Assembly (NCBI RefSeq): GCF_947493875.1
Contig: NZ_CANLSU010000007.1
Location: 62,001 to 126,000 of the forward strand
Source of the DNA: an uncultured Marinococcus sp.
GTDB lineage: Bacteria > Bacillota > Bacilli > Bacillales > Marinococcaceae
DNA: 64,000 bases
Direction of reading: 5' to 3'
Shown here: positions 1-7,774 of the stretch, one piece after another
How the letters are laid out: each line of letters opens with the position of its first letter
Numbering within the stretch: position 1 is the first letter of the stretch
Translations under genes and position numbers: made by a program
Notes under the pieces: generated by a model
Seen by the model: only the letters and a program-made list of their open reading frames with translations
What the model was told of the DNA's origin: nothing
Databases searched by the model: none

Positions 1-43
1 TGAAGGTCCGCATTACGTTTCATATCAGTATAGCATATGCGTA

Positions 44-1591
44 TTAGTAGCTTCTATACGCAGACGGCCGAGTATACGTTTCGGCAAGCCGGGCTCTCCA
101 GGCAAAATCATCCTCCGCATGGTCATGACGTCTTGGCACCCATTTTTTCCCGATAATCATCGTCTCCGGCCGTTCCTTGGTATACTGTTTCCATTCCGGA
201 ATGTCTCCGTGCCCGGGGTCCCCTTCCCTCGCGAACCGAACCCAGGCGTCCTGCATCCGTCTGGTGAGCCCCGGGCTTTCATTTATGCCTAAAAGCGTCC
301 GGTTCCGGAGGGAAAAAGCTGTTTTAACCGTATTAAACAAATATCCGAGCTCCAGCCCGTGGCAGGCTTTCAGCCAGCGGGCTTCCACATTGAAACGGTA
401 TTGATACACCCTCCCCCCAGCCCGGGAATACAGCTCGCTAAGCTCTGTGTGATACAAACGAAATGCCCGGTCTGTAAACATCTGCATAAAAATCTGCGAG
501 CGGCTCCATCTGGGATACCTCTTCTTATAGTCCTGGTAAACTGCCATCGTTGTCTCTTCTGACATATGCTCATATTTTCGAAGATAAAATAATACATACG
601 TGTCCACCGATTTTTTCTTGCGCAGCTCTGGAATGAGCAGCTTGAAAAAATGCATCTCGTCTGCGTTGGAGCCGTGAAGGAGCTGTACCTTTCCCGCGTT
701 TTCCTGAATCGCCCGCTCTACGTCAAACGGAATAATTTCTCCATCCGGGGTAGGGGCAAACATTCTGGAGCCGTTATATGGACCGTTGGAGGTAAAATTT
801 TTGTCCACGAACGACACCGTCGTTTTTACCAGATTTTCTGCCGGAGTGGTACAGATGTCATTCATGGAATGCAGGCCGAGCTTGTAAATAAGCTGATCAG
901 AAATGTTCACCGCATCCTCCACCGAACGCGCAAGTCCGGTGATCACTCCGCTTTGAGCGATGGCCTTCTGGAAAAGCCCGCGGGCGGATGGCGCAGCGAG
1001 CAGGGCTGTTGCGCTGATGCTTCCGGCTGACTCTCCAAAGATGGTGACATTTCCTGGATCGCCGCCAAAGCTTTCAATATTTTCCTGTACCCAGCGGAGT
1101 GCTTCCATTTGGTCCAGCAGGCCGAGGTTTTTCATGTAGGCCCGTTCCGATCCGCAAATATTTTCTGCATCCAAAAAACCAAACATCCCCAGCCGGTAAT
1201 TAATACTCGCCATTACTACTTCTCCCCGGGAAGCCAACGATTTTCCGTCATACAGCGCCTCCCGGTTCGAGCCGCTGTTAAAGCCGCCGCCATGAATAAA
1301 TACCATCACCGGCCGGCGGTGCACCGGCTCTTCGTCCGGTCTCCAGATATTCACATGCAGGCAGTCCTCCGATTCCGTACCTTTTCTGAGGCCTTCCACG
1401 GACTGCGGACAGGCGGGACCGTAATCCAAAGCGCTGTATAATTCCTTGGATTCACCTAAACGCTGTGGTTTTTTAAACCGCTCCGCTTCTGCGTATTTTA
1501 TACCAAGATACTCTTGAACATGTTTATATAAACGCCCTTCAAATATTCCTGCAGGCGCATGCAGCCGGACAGTTCCTTTTGATTTTTTCAT
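44..1591 (-). CDS. pnbA: Type B carboxylesterase (para-nitrobenzyl esterase family)
   Basis: This is a 515-residue alpha/beta hydrolase of the carboxylesterase type B family, which cleaves short-chain carboxylic esters in the cytoplasm. The oxyanion-hole motif HGGGF is at about residues 100-104 and the nucleophile elbow GESAGS puts the catalytic serine at about residue 188. The pair CPQS near residue 61 and EDCLH near residue 75 is typical of the family. The length matches PnbA-type enzymes. The ATG start has GGAGG six bases upstream. The gene stands alone; the next gene upstream (aquaporin) has its own terminator. The natural substrate is unknown. Confidence 0.88.
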   Translation of the reverse strand: MKKSKGTVRLHAPAGIFEGRLYKHVQEYLGIKYAEAERFKKPQRLGESKELYSALDYGPACPQSVEGLRKGTESEDCLHVNIWRPDEEPVHRRPVMVFIHGGGFNSGSNREALYDGKSLASRGEVVMASINYRLGMFGFLDAENICGSERAYMKNLGLLDQMEALRWVQENIESFGGDPGNVTIFGESAGSISATALLAAPSARGLFQKAIAQSGVITGLARSVEDAVNISDQLIYKLGLHSMNDICTTPAENLVKTTVSFVDKNFTSNGPYNGSRMFAPTPDGEIIPFDVERAIQENAGKVQLLHGSNADEMHFFKLLIPELRKKKSVDTYVLFYLRKYEHMSEETTMAVYQDYKKRYPRWSRSQIFMQMFTDRAFRLYHTELSELYSRAGGRVYQYRFNVEARWLKACHGLELGYLFNTVKTAFSLRNRTLLGINESPGLTRRMQDAWVRFAREGDPGHGDIPEWKQYTKERPETMIIGKKWVPRRHDHAEDDFAWRARLAETYTRPSAYRSY

Positions 1592-1784
1592 TTTTATCCT
1601 CCATAAATACTAAGTTATGTTTATTTTATCAGTAAGAAAATATGTATATTTTAATTCTTCCTCATATTAGTCGACGGAACAAATGGCGGGTTACGTATAA
1701 ACAGCTACATATTCTTACAAATTTTTACTTATAATTATGACATTTATATTATCAGCAGGCAGCTGTTCTGTTTACTGTAAATAA

Positions 1785-1823
1785 AAAAGCTGCAGCCCCC
1801 GGTTACCAGGGATTGCAGCTTTT
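1785..1823 (-). terminator. Terminator of the glycerol facilitator gene
   Basis: An inverted repeat with arms AAAAGCTGCA and TGCAGCTTTT ends in a T run on the minus strand, six bases after the glpF-like stop codon. Confidence 0.8.
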
Positions 1824-1828
1824 AGTTA

Positions 1829-2650
1829 TCAGTTCTTAACGTCAGGATTGCTGACTTCTGTATCCCGTTTATTCATTACGTAAAGAACCCCAAGGACGAT
1901 GAGTACAAAAACACTGAATACCGCAAGCACACCATAGCCTTCTCCTAAAAATCCGGACCGGTAAACGAGAGAGCCAAAAATGCCTCCCAGCGCCGGTGCC
2001 GCCACCGGAATCCAGGCATACGACCAGTTAGAATCCCTTTTACCCGCAATAGGCAGGAGAGCATGGGCAATACGCGGACCCAAATCCCTGGCCGGGTTGA
2101 TCGCATAGCCGGTTGTGCCACCGAGCGAAAGTCCGATAGCACCAACAAGAAAACCGACAATAAGCGGGTTCAGGCCTTCCGTGAACTCGTTTGCACCTAT
2201 ACTGTTTAATACGAGTAAAAATACAGCCGTTGCGATAAACTCACTTAAAAAGTTTGCAAACCGGTTCGGAATCGCCGGATCTGTTGAAAACGCCGCCAGC
2301 TTTACATCCGCATTCTCTGTTTCCTTCCAGTGGCCGAGAAAATGAAAATATACAACGGCTCCGCCGATTCCCGCACCTATAATTTGAGACACGATATAGC
2401 CAGGCACGTCCGCCCACGGGAACTCCCCAATAGACGCAAAGCCAAGAGTAACAGCTGGATTTAAATGCGCCCCGGAAAACTGGCCAACAGCATATACCCC
2501 CATTGCTACGGCAAACGCCCAACCGAGCGCAACAACAATCCATCCTCCTCCTTCTGCTTTCGATTTGTTTAAGTTAACGTTTGCAACAACGCCACCACCA
2601 AAAATAATAAGTATCATCGTACCAATGACTTCCGCTAAGTATATCGACAT
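1829..2650 (-). CDS. glpF: MIP family channel, glycerol facilitator type
   Basis: A 273-residue membrane channel of the major intrinsic protein family, expected to pass glycerol and small polyols across the cytoplasmic membrane. The two half-helix motifs are visible as HLNPAVTL (Asn about 64) and INPARD (Asn about 185). The Asp after the second NPAR is characteristic of glycerol facilitators rather than water channels. Six hydrophobic segments can be picked out, and the length is normal. No glycerol kinase or GlpP gene lies beside it, unlike in B. subtilis glpFK. A leader with a terminator hairpin and a promoter with an overlapping CcpA-type site suggests control by glycerol-linked antitermination and catabolite repression. 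Confidence 0.9.
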   Translation of the reverse strand: MSIYLAEVIGTMILIIFGGGVVANVNLNKSKAEGGGWIVVALGWAFAVAMGVYAVGQFSGAHLNPAVTLGFASIGEFPWADVPGYIVSQIIGAGIGGAVVYFHFLGHWKETENADVKLAAFSTDPAIPNRFANFLSEFIATAVFLLVLNSIGANEFTEGLNPLIVGFLVGAIGLSLGGTTGYAINPARDLGPRIAHALLPIAGKRDSNWSYAWIPVAAPALGGIFGSLVYRSGFLGEGYGVLAVFSVFVLIVLGVLYVMNKRDTEVSNPDVKN

Positions 2651-2724
2651 CTTCCCAGCTCCCTTGTAAGCGTTTTTAATTTACAGACATAAGTATTGAC
2701 AGCCGTTTCGCTTTCTCAAACGAC

Positions 2725-2772
2725 TAAAAAACCACACACCTCACTCCCTGTAGAGCATTTTAGTGTGTGGCT
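2725..2772 (-). promoter_or_regulatory. Leader terminator/antiterminator hairpin before glpF
   Basis: On the minus strand the arms CCACACAC and GTGTGTGG enclose a 23-base loop and are followed by six T, which makes an intrinsic terminator inside the 5' leader of glpF. In B. subtilis the glpFK leader carries a terminator that GlpP overrides with glycerol 3-phosphate. The same arrangement is inferred here; no GlpP gene is in the window. Confidence 0.6.
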
Positions 2773-2808
2773 TTCATTCGACTCAGCCCGATATATTAAC
2801 TTAAAAAA

Positions 2809-2838
2809 ACTTTAGCACGAAAAGAAAACGCTGTCAAT
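2809..2838 (-). promoter_or_regulatory. Probable glpF promoter with overlapping cre site
   Basis: Minus strand: TTGACA (2833-2838) and TAAAGT (2809-2814) are separated by 18 bases. The 14-mer TGACAGCGTTTTCT (2824-2837) fits the relaxed CcpA consensus TGWNANCGNTNWCA at 13 of 14 positions and covers the -35 box. Its placement in front of a glycerol channel agrees with known carbon catabolite repression of glpFK. Confidence 0.55.
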
Positions 2839-2884
2839 TCGATTTAGAGCTTAGAGATTTATTCTGTCTTTCTAACCGGTATTA

Positions 2885-2924
2885 TAAAAACGGCCGCCCG
2901 CATAATTAACGGACGACCACCGTT
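2885..2924 (-). terminator. Terminator of the YteA-like gene
   Basis: A GC-rich inverted repeat with G-U pairs (arms at about 2889-2900 and 2911-2924) is followed by a T run on the minus strand just after the stop codon. Confidence 0.6.
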
Positions 2925-2928
2925 ATAT

Positions 2929-3639
2929 TTATTTTTTATCTTTCGAATTCTTTTCCCTTTCATTTCCCTGCTCGGCAGAATTTCTGCTTCCCTGCCACTG
3001 CTCCTTCTGATCAGCTGTATTTCCGGTGTCTTCCCCTTCCAGATCAGCGACGGAGGCATCTTCTACTTTCTCCACCCGTCCTTCCTGCTCTTCCTCTTCT
3101 TCCTGTTCACTTGTGTAGCCGGTCATGTCCGGATCATCGGAAGGGGTCTCGGAAGTACTGTGTTCGCTCACTGCTTCCCACGTGTCTTCTTTATCGAAAG
3201 CTACATTTTCTTCCGTTTTTTCACGCTCCGGCCCGGGATTAACTACATCTTCTTCCACTGGGTGATCCTGGGCTGGAGCATCGCTGCCTGCATGGTCTAC
3301 ACAGCGCGTTGTTTCCGGCACAATTTCCAGACGTTCATACGGAATTTCTCTGCCGCAGACCTCACACTTGCCGTAATTTCCGTTTTCCATCGCCTCAAGG
3401 GCATGGTCAATGTTTTCAAGCTGCTCCCGGGCCTGATTATTGAGCGCTGCGTCCTTTTCCATTTCATGCAGCTCTGTACCCTGATCGCCGGGGTGGTTGC
3501 TGTACTCGGAAAGCTCGCCAATGGTTTCTGTATTGTTATTAGCATTTCCTGTTTCTTCCACTTCGATTTTTTCTTCATTTTCTTTTTTCATTTCCAGAAG
3601 CCTACTTTTTAATGCTTTTTCCTGTTCTGCCGTAATCAT
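2929..3639 (-). CDS. YteA/YocK-like TraR/DksA-type zinc-finger protein
   Basis: A 236-residue protein of the TraR/DksA type. The N-terminal half is a charged coiled coil. A zinc finger follows, with CEVC (C92, C95) and CVDH (C113, H116) in the order expected for YteA-type proteins. The segment DTWEAVSEHSTSETPSD matches the family's C-terminal signature. The last 60 or so residues are an unusually long, low-complexity acidic tail. The internal ATG was chosen because GGAGGG lies six bases before it, whereas the ATG at 3678 has no such site. DksA relatives act on RNA polymerase; Bacillus YteA-type proteins are associated with stress or sporulation, and the exact role here is unknown. Confidence 0.75.
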   Translation of the reverse strand: MITAEQEKALKSRLLEMKKENEEKIEVEETGNANNNTETIGELSEYSNHPGDQGTELHEMEKDAALNNQAREQLENIDHALEAMENGNYGKCEVCGREIPYERLEIVPETTRCVDHAGSDAPAQDHPVEEDVVNPGPEREKTEENVAFDKEDTWEAVSEHSTSETPSDDPDMTGYTSEQEEEEEQEGRVEKVEDASVADLEGEDTGNTADQKEQWQGSRNSAEQGNEREKNSKDKK

Positions 3640-3799
3640 TTGTATCCCTCCAGTTTTGTCTACTATCTCTTTACCCAATTATCATGTATATTGAAAATGC
3701 TTTTTTCTTCAAAAGCGTTCATACAAAATAAACCGAAAAGAGTAAAGGCTTCCCCTCCGGCTTTAAAACAGATTGTTATCGCCTAACATCTTTTCCCCC

Positions 3800-3819
3800 G
3801 GTTTACTGATGCGTAAACC
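3800..3819. repeat. Short perfect inverted repeat
   Basis: GGTTTAC and GTAAACC are separated by six bases, between two minus-strand genes. There is no T run on either side, so it is not a clear terminator. It could be an operator or a weak 3' end structure. Confidence 0.3.
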
Positions 3820-3841
3820 CCAGTGTTACTCTTAAAATTTA

Positions 3842-4387
3842 TCATCTGTCCGACTCGTCTGTTTTCACTTTTCCATAGACTACCTGATTGACATAACCAC
3901 CTGCGAGGCGCTCTGATTCCTTCAGCGTCCCTTCCAGTTGAAATCCCAGCTTTTCCGGGACCACCCTGCTTTTTTTATTTTTTTCGGCGCAGCGAATTTC
4001 CACCCGGTGCAGATCCATTTTATCAAAGGCATATTGGGTAAAGGCTTCTACTGCCTGCGTCATGATGCCTTGGCCCTCGTATTTCTTCCCAAGCCAGTAG
4101 CCGAGGCTTGTTTTTTTATTCCCCCAGTCCACTTCATGGTAGTTAATGACACCGGCAAGCTCTCCTTTAAACCTTATGCCCGCCCGGAACCCGCCTCCAG
4201 CTGCCGCCTGCTGAAGTGTCCTTTCAATGCTTGCAGCAGTATCCTGGACCGACTGGACATTGTCCACCCAGCTCATCCATTCTTTTAGATGCTCACGATT
4301 TTTATCAATCAGGGCAAACAGCTCCCCCGCATGCTCTTTTTGAAGCAGCAGCAGCTCCAGACGCTCGTTAATTTTATATACAAACAT
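3842..4387 (-). CDS. RimJ/RimL-type GNAT acetyltransferase (YdaF-like)
   Basis: A 181-residue GNAT enzyme that resembles B. subtilis YdaF, a predicted ribosomal-protein N-acetyltransferase. The acetyl-CoA loop is seen in YEGQGIMTQAV, and the family's late strand in KSRVVPEKLGFQLEGTL. Length is normal. AAAGGAG lies eight bases before the ATG, inside the end of the upstream VOC gene, with which it overlaps by 14 bases, so the two are probably co-transcribed and translationally coupled. A second YdaF-like gene is at 29146. The acetyl acceptor cannot be told from sequence. Confidence 0.82.
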   Translation of the reverse strand: MFVYKINERLELLLLQKEHAGELFALIDKNREHLKEWMSWVDNVQSVQDTAASIERTLQQAAAGGGFRAGIRFKGELAGVINYHEVDWGNKKTSLGYWLGKKYEGQGIMTQAVEAFTQYAFDKMDLHRVEIRCAEKNKKSRVVPEKLGFQLEGTLKESERLAGGYVNQVVYGKVKTDESDR

Positions 4388-4832
4388 ATAATTTCTCCTT
4401 TGACTCCATAATCAGCATGTCCTGCTCGTCAAACCTCCAGAAATCTGCGTACGCCACTTCCCAAAGGTGGCCGTCCGGGTCTTTAAAATATCCGCTGTAC
4501 CCTCCCCAAAAAACCCATTCCGGCTGTTTTACAATCCTTCCCCCGGCCCCGGCTGCCTGCTTCATGACGATATCCACCTCTTCAGCAGACTTCGCATTAT
4601 ACGCAAGCGTCACCCCTGAAAAACCTCGTGGTGCTTCCTCCACCATTTCACCAGTTTCTTCCGTCATCTCCTTTAATGAATAAAGAGCCAGCCTGGTGCC
4701 TTTGTTGTTAAAAAATACAATACCCGGACCGTCTTCCGTTGCAGCAGTCTCAAAACCGAGTCCCTCCCGGTAAAATTTTCTGGAAGCAGCAATATCTCTG
4801 ACACCAAGTGTAATAAGATTAATTCTATTCAT
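4374..4832 (-). CDS. VOC superfamily (glyoxalase/bleomycin resistance-like) protein
   Basis: A 152-residue protein of the vicinal oxygen chelate fold. It opens with NLITLGVRDIAASRKFYREGLGF, the first beta-alpha-beta unit (rough positions 4-26), and ends its second module with FKDPDGHLWEVAY, which carries the usual metal-binding Glu. This subgroup is often annotated as glyoxalase or fosfomycin/bleomycin resistance-like, but sequence alone does not give the substrate. GGGAGG precedes the ATG. It is the first gene of a two-gene unit with the GNAT at 3842. Confidence 0.82.
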   Translation of the reverse strand: MNRINLITLGVRDIAASRKFYREGLGFETAATEDGPGIVFFNNKGTRLALYSLKEMTEETGEMVEEAPRGFSGVTLAYNAKSAEEVDIVMKQAAGAGGRIVKQPEWVFWGGYSGYFKDPDGHLWEVAYADFWRFDEQDMLIMESKEKLYVCI

Positions 4833-5021
4833 CGTTTTAGCCTCCCTTATTGAGGTCCCACGTACAAAAGATACTTTAATTGTTATTTCGCCGGGATGCC
4901 CCTTTTTCCTTCTTCTTTTCTTTTGAACGGTTGATCTTATCAGTGTTACTGAGCGTTTCGCTTTTCATTCAAACGGGAACCGTCTTTAACAATCATAATT
5001 TCATAAGGAGGACGACGATTC

Positions 5022-5807
5022 ATGAGTAAAACAATATTTATCACCGGTGCCGGCACCGGTCTTGGGAAAGGCACAGCAATCGTCCTGGCGAAAAAAGGCC
5101 ACCGCGTGATTGCTGCAGTCGAGATAATGGCGCAGATTACAAGTCTCCGGGAAGAAGCAGAAGCTGCAGGGGTGGACCTTGAGGTGATCAAGCTCGACAT
5201 TACGAATAAACGGGACCAACAGTTAATTGCCGATTATGACTATGACATTTTCGTCGCAAACGCAGCCATTGGCGAAGGCGGCCCTATCGCTGAAATACCG
5301 GTTGAACGCGTCCGTGAAATTTATGAAACCAACGTGTTCAGCACGCTTGAGAATGCGCAGATTGCTGCTAAAAAGTTCGTAGAAAAAGGCGGGGGCAAAA
5401 TAATCTTTCTCAGTTCGATCGTCGGTGTGGTAGCGATGCCTTATTTGGCCCCGTACGGCTCCACGAAACACGCCATCGAGTCCATTGCGAAATCGATGAA
5501 AGCAGAGCTTGAAGAATTCAATGTCCAGGTGGCCACCATTAACCCCGGTCCATACGAAACGGGCTTTAATGACCGGATGTTTGAAGAAAAATGGAAATGG
5601 TACGACCCGGAAAAAAACTTCACCCCGGAAAAATCAATCAGCCGCATGGAGCAAATGCTCGACAGCCAGTTTGACCCTGACGACATGATTAACAAGATGG
5701 TTGAAGTGATCGAAGCAGACCATCACGCCTTCCGTACGGCGCATCCTAAGGATACAGAGGATCAGATGAAGCAGGAGGAACAGCAGAACTGGGACGCCCG
5801 CATATAA
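5022..5807 (+). CDS. Short-chain dehydrogenase/reductase
   Basis: A 261-residue classical SDR that should bind NAD(P)(H). The cofactor motif TGAGTGLGKG begins at about residue 7, a Asn-Ala-Ala motif (VANAAIGEGG) is near residue 78, and the catalytic Ser and YGSTK are in the region of residues 130-150. The ATG follows AAGGAGG by about nine bases. It is the only plus-strand gene in the first 7 kb and faces a minus-strand hydrolase across a shared terminator. The substrate is not predictable. Confidence 0.88.
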   Translation: MSKTIFITGAGTGLGKGTAIVLAKKGHRVIAAVEIMAQITSLREEAEAAGVDLEVIKLDITNKRDQQLIADYDYDIFVANAAIGEGGPIAEIPVERVREIYETNVFSTLENAQIAAKKFVEKGGGKIIFLSSIVGVVAMPYLAPYGSTKHAIESIAKSMKAELEEFNVQVATINPGPYETGFNDRMFEEKWKWYDPEKNFTPEKSISRMEQMLDSQFDPDDMINKMVEVIEADHHAFRTAHPKDTEDQMKQEEQQNWDARI

Positions 5808-5808
5808 A

Positions 5809-5837
5809 AAATAAACCGGCCGCGTGCCGGTTTATTT
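5809..5837. terminator. Bidirectional terminator
   Basis: AATAAACCGGC and GCCGGTTTATT form a near-perfect hairpin with A/T flanks on both sides. It serves the SDR gene and the convergent hydrolase gene, whose stop codon lies inside it. Confidence 0.8.
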
Positions 5838-6884
5838 TACGTTCTGGTCCATGTGAAGGAACTTCCTGTCGGTGTCTACCTGACCGTACAAAAACTGTTC
5901 AAAAATATCCTCCCCATCCAGCCAGCGGGTGAAGTCAATTTCATACGGCTTTTGGTCTCCTCCAAGGGCGAACCATGCCTTTTGTTCCTGCAGCAGGTAG
6001 CCGGAGGTATGAATCGTACCCGCCCAGCTGTGATAATTATCCGAAAACACCCCGCCTTTAGTATTATTCAGCAGCCGGTACGCCTCTTCTGCGGAAGGAA
6101 GTACCTGCTTTTTCTTTTCCATAACCGCCTGCCGGGCTTTCGAATCCACTAAATAATGACGGTTTTCCTCCGGCATTTTTTCAAAATGATTTGTACATGT
6201 CTGATCGTCCCTGGCAATAACCCCGCGCGGCGATGCCTCTATTACTTTAGAAAAGCCCTTTATGTCCTGGACCACATAGCTGAACGAATGGCGGTGCGGA
6301 ATTTCTTTCAGCATATCGACCGCCTCCTCCACCGATGCACATACCTCCAGGATTAAGCGGCCAATCATGGAGCAGATGAACCCGTCCCCCGGCTTTTTCC
6401 GGTGCATAAAATTGTAGCCCATCGCAAGCTGTTTTTCGTTCATGCCGTCCATCCGGCCGGTTACCCGCTGCGAGGGACCGATCATTGCATAGCCCTGATC
6501 CGCCGGCTGAAACAATGTGTACCTGCCCTCGTAGGTTTTTGGATGGTAGTCGTAATTGCGCACAAGATAATTGTCTCCGGTCATAATAGAGCAGCCCGAT
6601 TTAGGTATTTCAAGACGATAGCCGGAAAAATGCATGATGATTTTTTCCATACTCCATTTCAAACCGTCCTGCAGCCCCTCAAGCTCCTCCCAGATACCCG
6701 GAGCCACCTTCATAAGCGCTTCCTTCGTGTCCCCTATGTCCACCTGAAACCGTGGTTTCCGTATTTTCCATTGCTTGTCCCGGTTCTCGACGGACAACGA
6801 CCCCGCGAGACGTTCCCCCTGGTGTTTGCCAAATTCGTAATGGGTGCCGCGAAACTGCACCACGCTGCTGTATATCTCTTTCAC
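5832..6884 (-). CDS. C45-type Ntn hydrolase (acyl-CoA:6-APA acyltransferase/choloylglycine hydrolase-like)
   Basis: A 350-residue protein with the features of the N-terminal-nucleophile hydrolases related to isopenicillin N acyltransferase. KSGCSIMTGDNYLVRNYDY puts the likely nucleophile at Cys98; in this family the enzyme is activated by self-cleavage just before that Cys. The downstream GYNFMHR and HSFSYVVQDIKG segments fit the beta-lactam/amide-cleaving fold. The start is GTG with AAGGTG five bases upstream; the overlapping ATG runs into a stop. No signal peptide. The gene is single and its substrate is unknown. Confidence 0.72.
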   Translation of the reverse strand: MKEIYSSVVQFRGTHYEFGKHQGERLAGSLSVENRDKQWKIRKPRFQVDIGDTKEALMKVAPGIWEELEGLQDGLKWSMEKIIMHFSGYRLEIPKSGCSIMTGDNYLVRNYDYHPKTYEGRYTLFQPADQGYAMIGPSQRVTGRMDGMNEKQLAMGYNFMHRKKPGDGFICSMIGRLILEVCASVEEAVDMLKEIPHRHSFSYVVQDIKGFSKVIEASPRGVIARDDQTCTNHFEKMPEENRHYLVDSKARQAVMEKKKQVLPSAEEAYRLLNNTKGGVFSDNYHSWAGTIHTSGYLLQEQKAWFALGGDQKPYEIDFTRWLDGEDIFEQFLYGQVDTDRKFLHMDQNVK

Positions 6885-6947
6885 ATTGTCACCTTCATTA
6901 AATGGTTATTTTTCCCGTCGATACGTGAAAATCAGTTTCGCAAAGTG

Positions 6948-6972
6948 AAAAACCGCCTGCTGCCAGGCGGTT
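6948..6972 (-). terminator. Terminator after the GNAT gene
   Basis: AACCGCCTG and CAGGCGGTT form a perfect hairpin with a T run on the minus strand, overlapping the stop codon of the GNAT gene at 6972. Confidence 0.85.
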
Positions 6973-7523
6973 CAGCGATGCTTTTCCAGGTATTCCTGTT
7001 CGAGTATGCTCATCATTACGGCGTGATAGTACTGGTGATCGTAGTAACGGCACTCGCGCTTCATTCCCTCGTGTACAAATCCAAGCTTTTCATATACGTG
7101 AATCGCCCGGGTGTTAAACGAAAACACCTCGAGTTCAATCCGGTGGAAATTCAATTTCCCAAACCCGTATTCAAGCATCAGCTTTGTCGCTTCAGTGCCA
7201 AAGCGCTGACCGATATAGTCGTCAAACACGACCATTTGAAACCTTGCCTGCCGGCTCGCCGGCGTGTCGATGTCACTAAACGAAGTATCACCGATTAATT
7301 GATCATTTCCCTGCATGAAAATACCTAGGCGAACATCTGCATGGGCGTCGGTGCCTTCCATATAGCGCTCCACATCCTCCAGGCTGTAGATACGGCTTGT
7401 GCCGGTAAACTGACGGGCAATCTGATTATTGTTAAACGCTTCATACAGCGCCGGTATTTCTTCCTTCGTGTATGGACGCAGATACAGCTGCTCTCCTTCA
7501 ATAGCTTTTACTAATGGCTGCAT
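6972..7523 (-). CDS. RimJ/RimL-type GNAT acetyltransferase
   Basis: A 183-residue GNAT enzyme. The acetyl-CoA-binding region is YIGQRFGTEATKLMLEYGF, and NTRAIHVYEKLGFVHEGMKRE is the C-terminal signature of the RimJ/RimL group. Its ATG shares one base with the stop codon of the upstream Cse60-like gene (TAATG), so the two are translationally coupled. A terminator directly follows. Target unknown. Confidence 0.82.
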   Translation of the reverse strand: MQPLVKAIEGEQLYLRPYTKEEIPALYEAFNNNQIARQFTGTSRIYSLEDVERYMEGTDAHADVRLGIFMQGNDQLIGDTSFSDIDTPASRQARFQMVVFDDYIGQRFGTEATKLMLEYGFGKLNFHRIELEVFSFNTRAIHVYEKLGFVHEGMKRECRYYDHQYYHAVMMSILEQEYLEKHR

Positions 7524-7696
7524 TATTTATCCCCCATTTGTTCCCTATTATTCTGATATACAATCATCGCACTGAAATAAAAGAAGTTCATCCCAAACTG
7601 AATATCCGTTACTTCGATGCCTGCATCGTCCAGGAAGGCATTCACCTTCTTGTCGAGTCCTTTATCGCTTATGGCATAAAACGTTTTTATTCTCAC
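7523..7696 (-). CDS. Cse60-like small sporulation protein
   Basis: A 57-residue protein resembling Cse60, a small sigma-E-dependent sporulation protein of Bacillus. Shared features are the start RIKTFYA, the central KVNAFL segment and the end FYFSAMIVYQNN. The frame is open further upstream, but the GTG at 7696 has AGGAGG seven bases before it and gives the family's usual length. It is the first gene of a coupled pair with the GNAT at 6972. Function in the family is not established. Confidence 0.68.
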   Translation of the reverse strand: MRIKTFYAISDKGLDKKVNAFLDDAGIEVTDIQFGMNFFYFSAMIVYQNNREQMGDK

Positions 7697-7774
7697 GTCT
7701 CTCCTCCTCAGCATTTTCCTATTATCTATTGTACCAAAAGCAGGTATGATAAAAGGAGAACAGGAGGGAAAATT

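Noticed and set aside
3640-3800. Sigma-B promoter for the YteA-like gene
   Set aside because: A GGGTAA is present on the minus strand, but no GTTT-type box lies at the right distance.
6402-7298. 298-codon open frame on the plus strand
   Set aside because: It runs antisense to the C45 hydrolase and GNAT genes, lacks a ribosome site and reads as a random basic/hydrophobic sequence.
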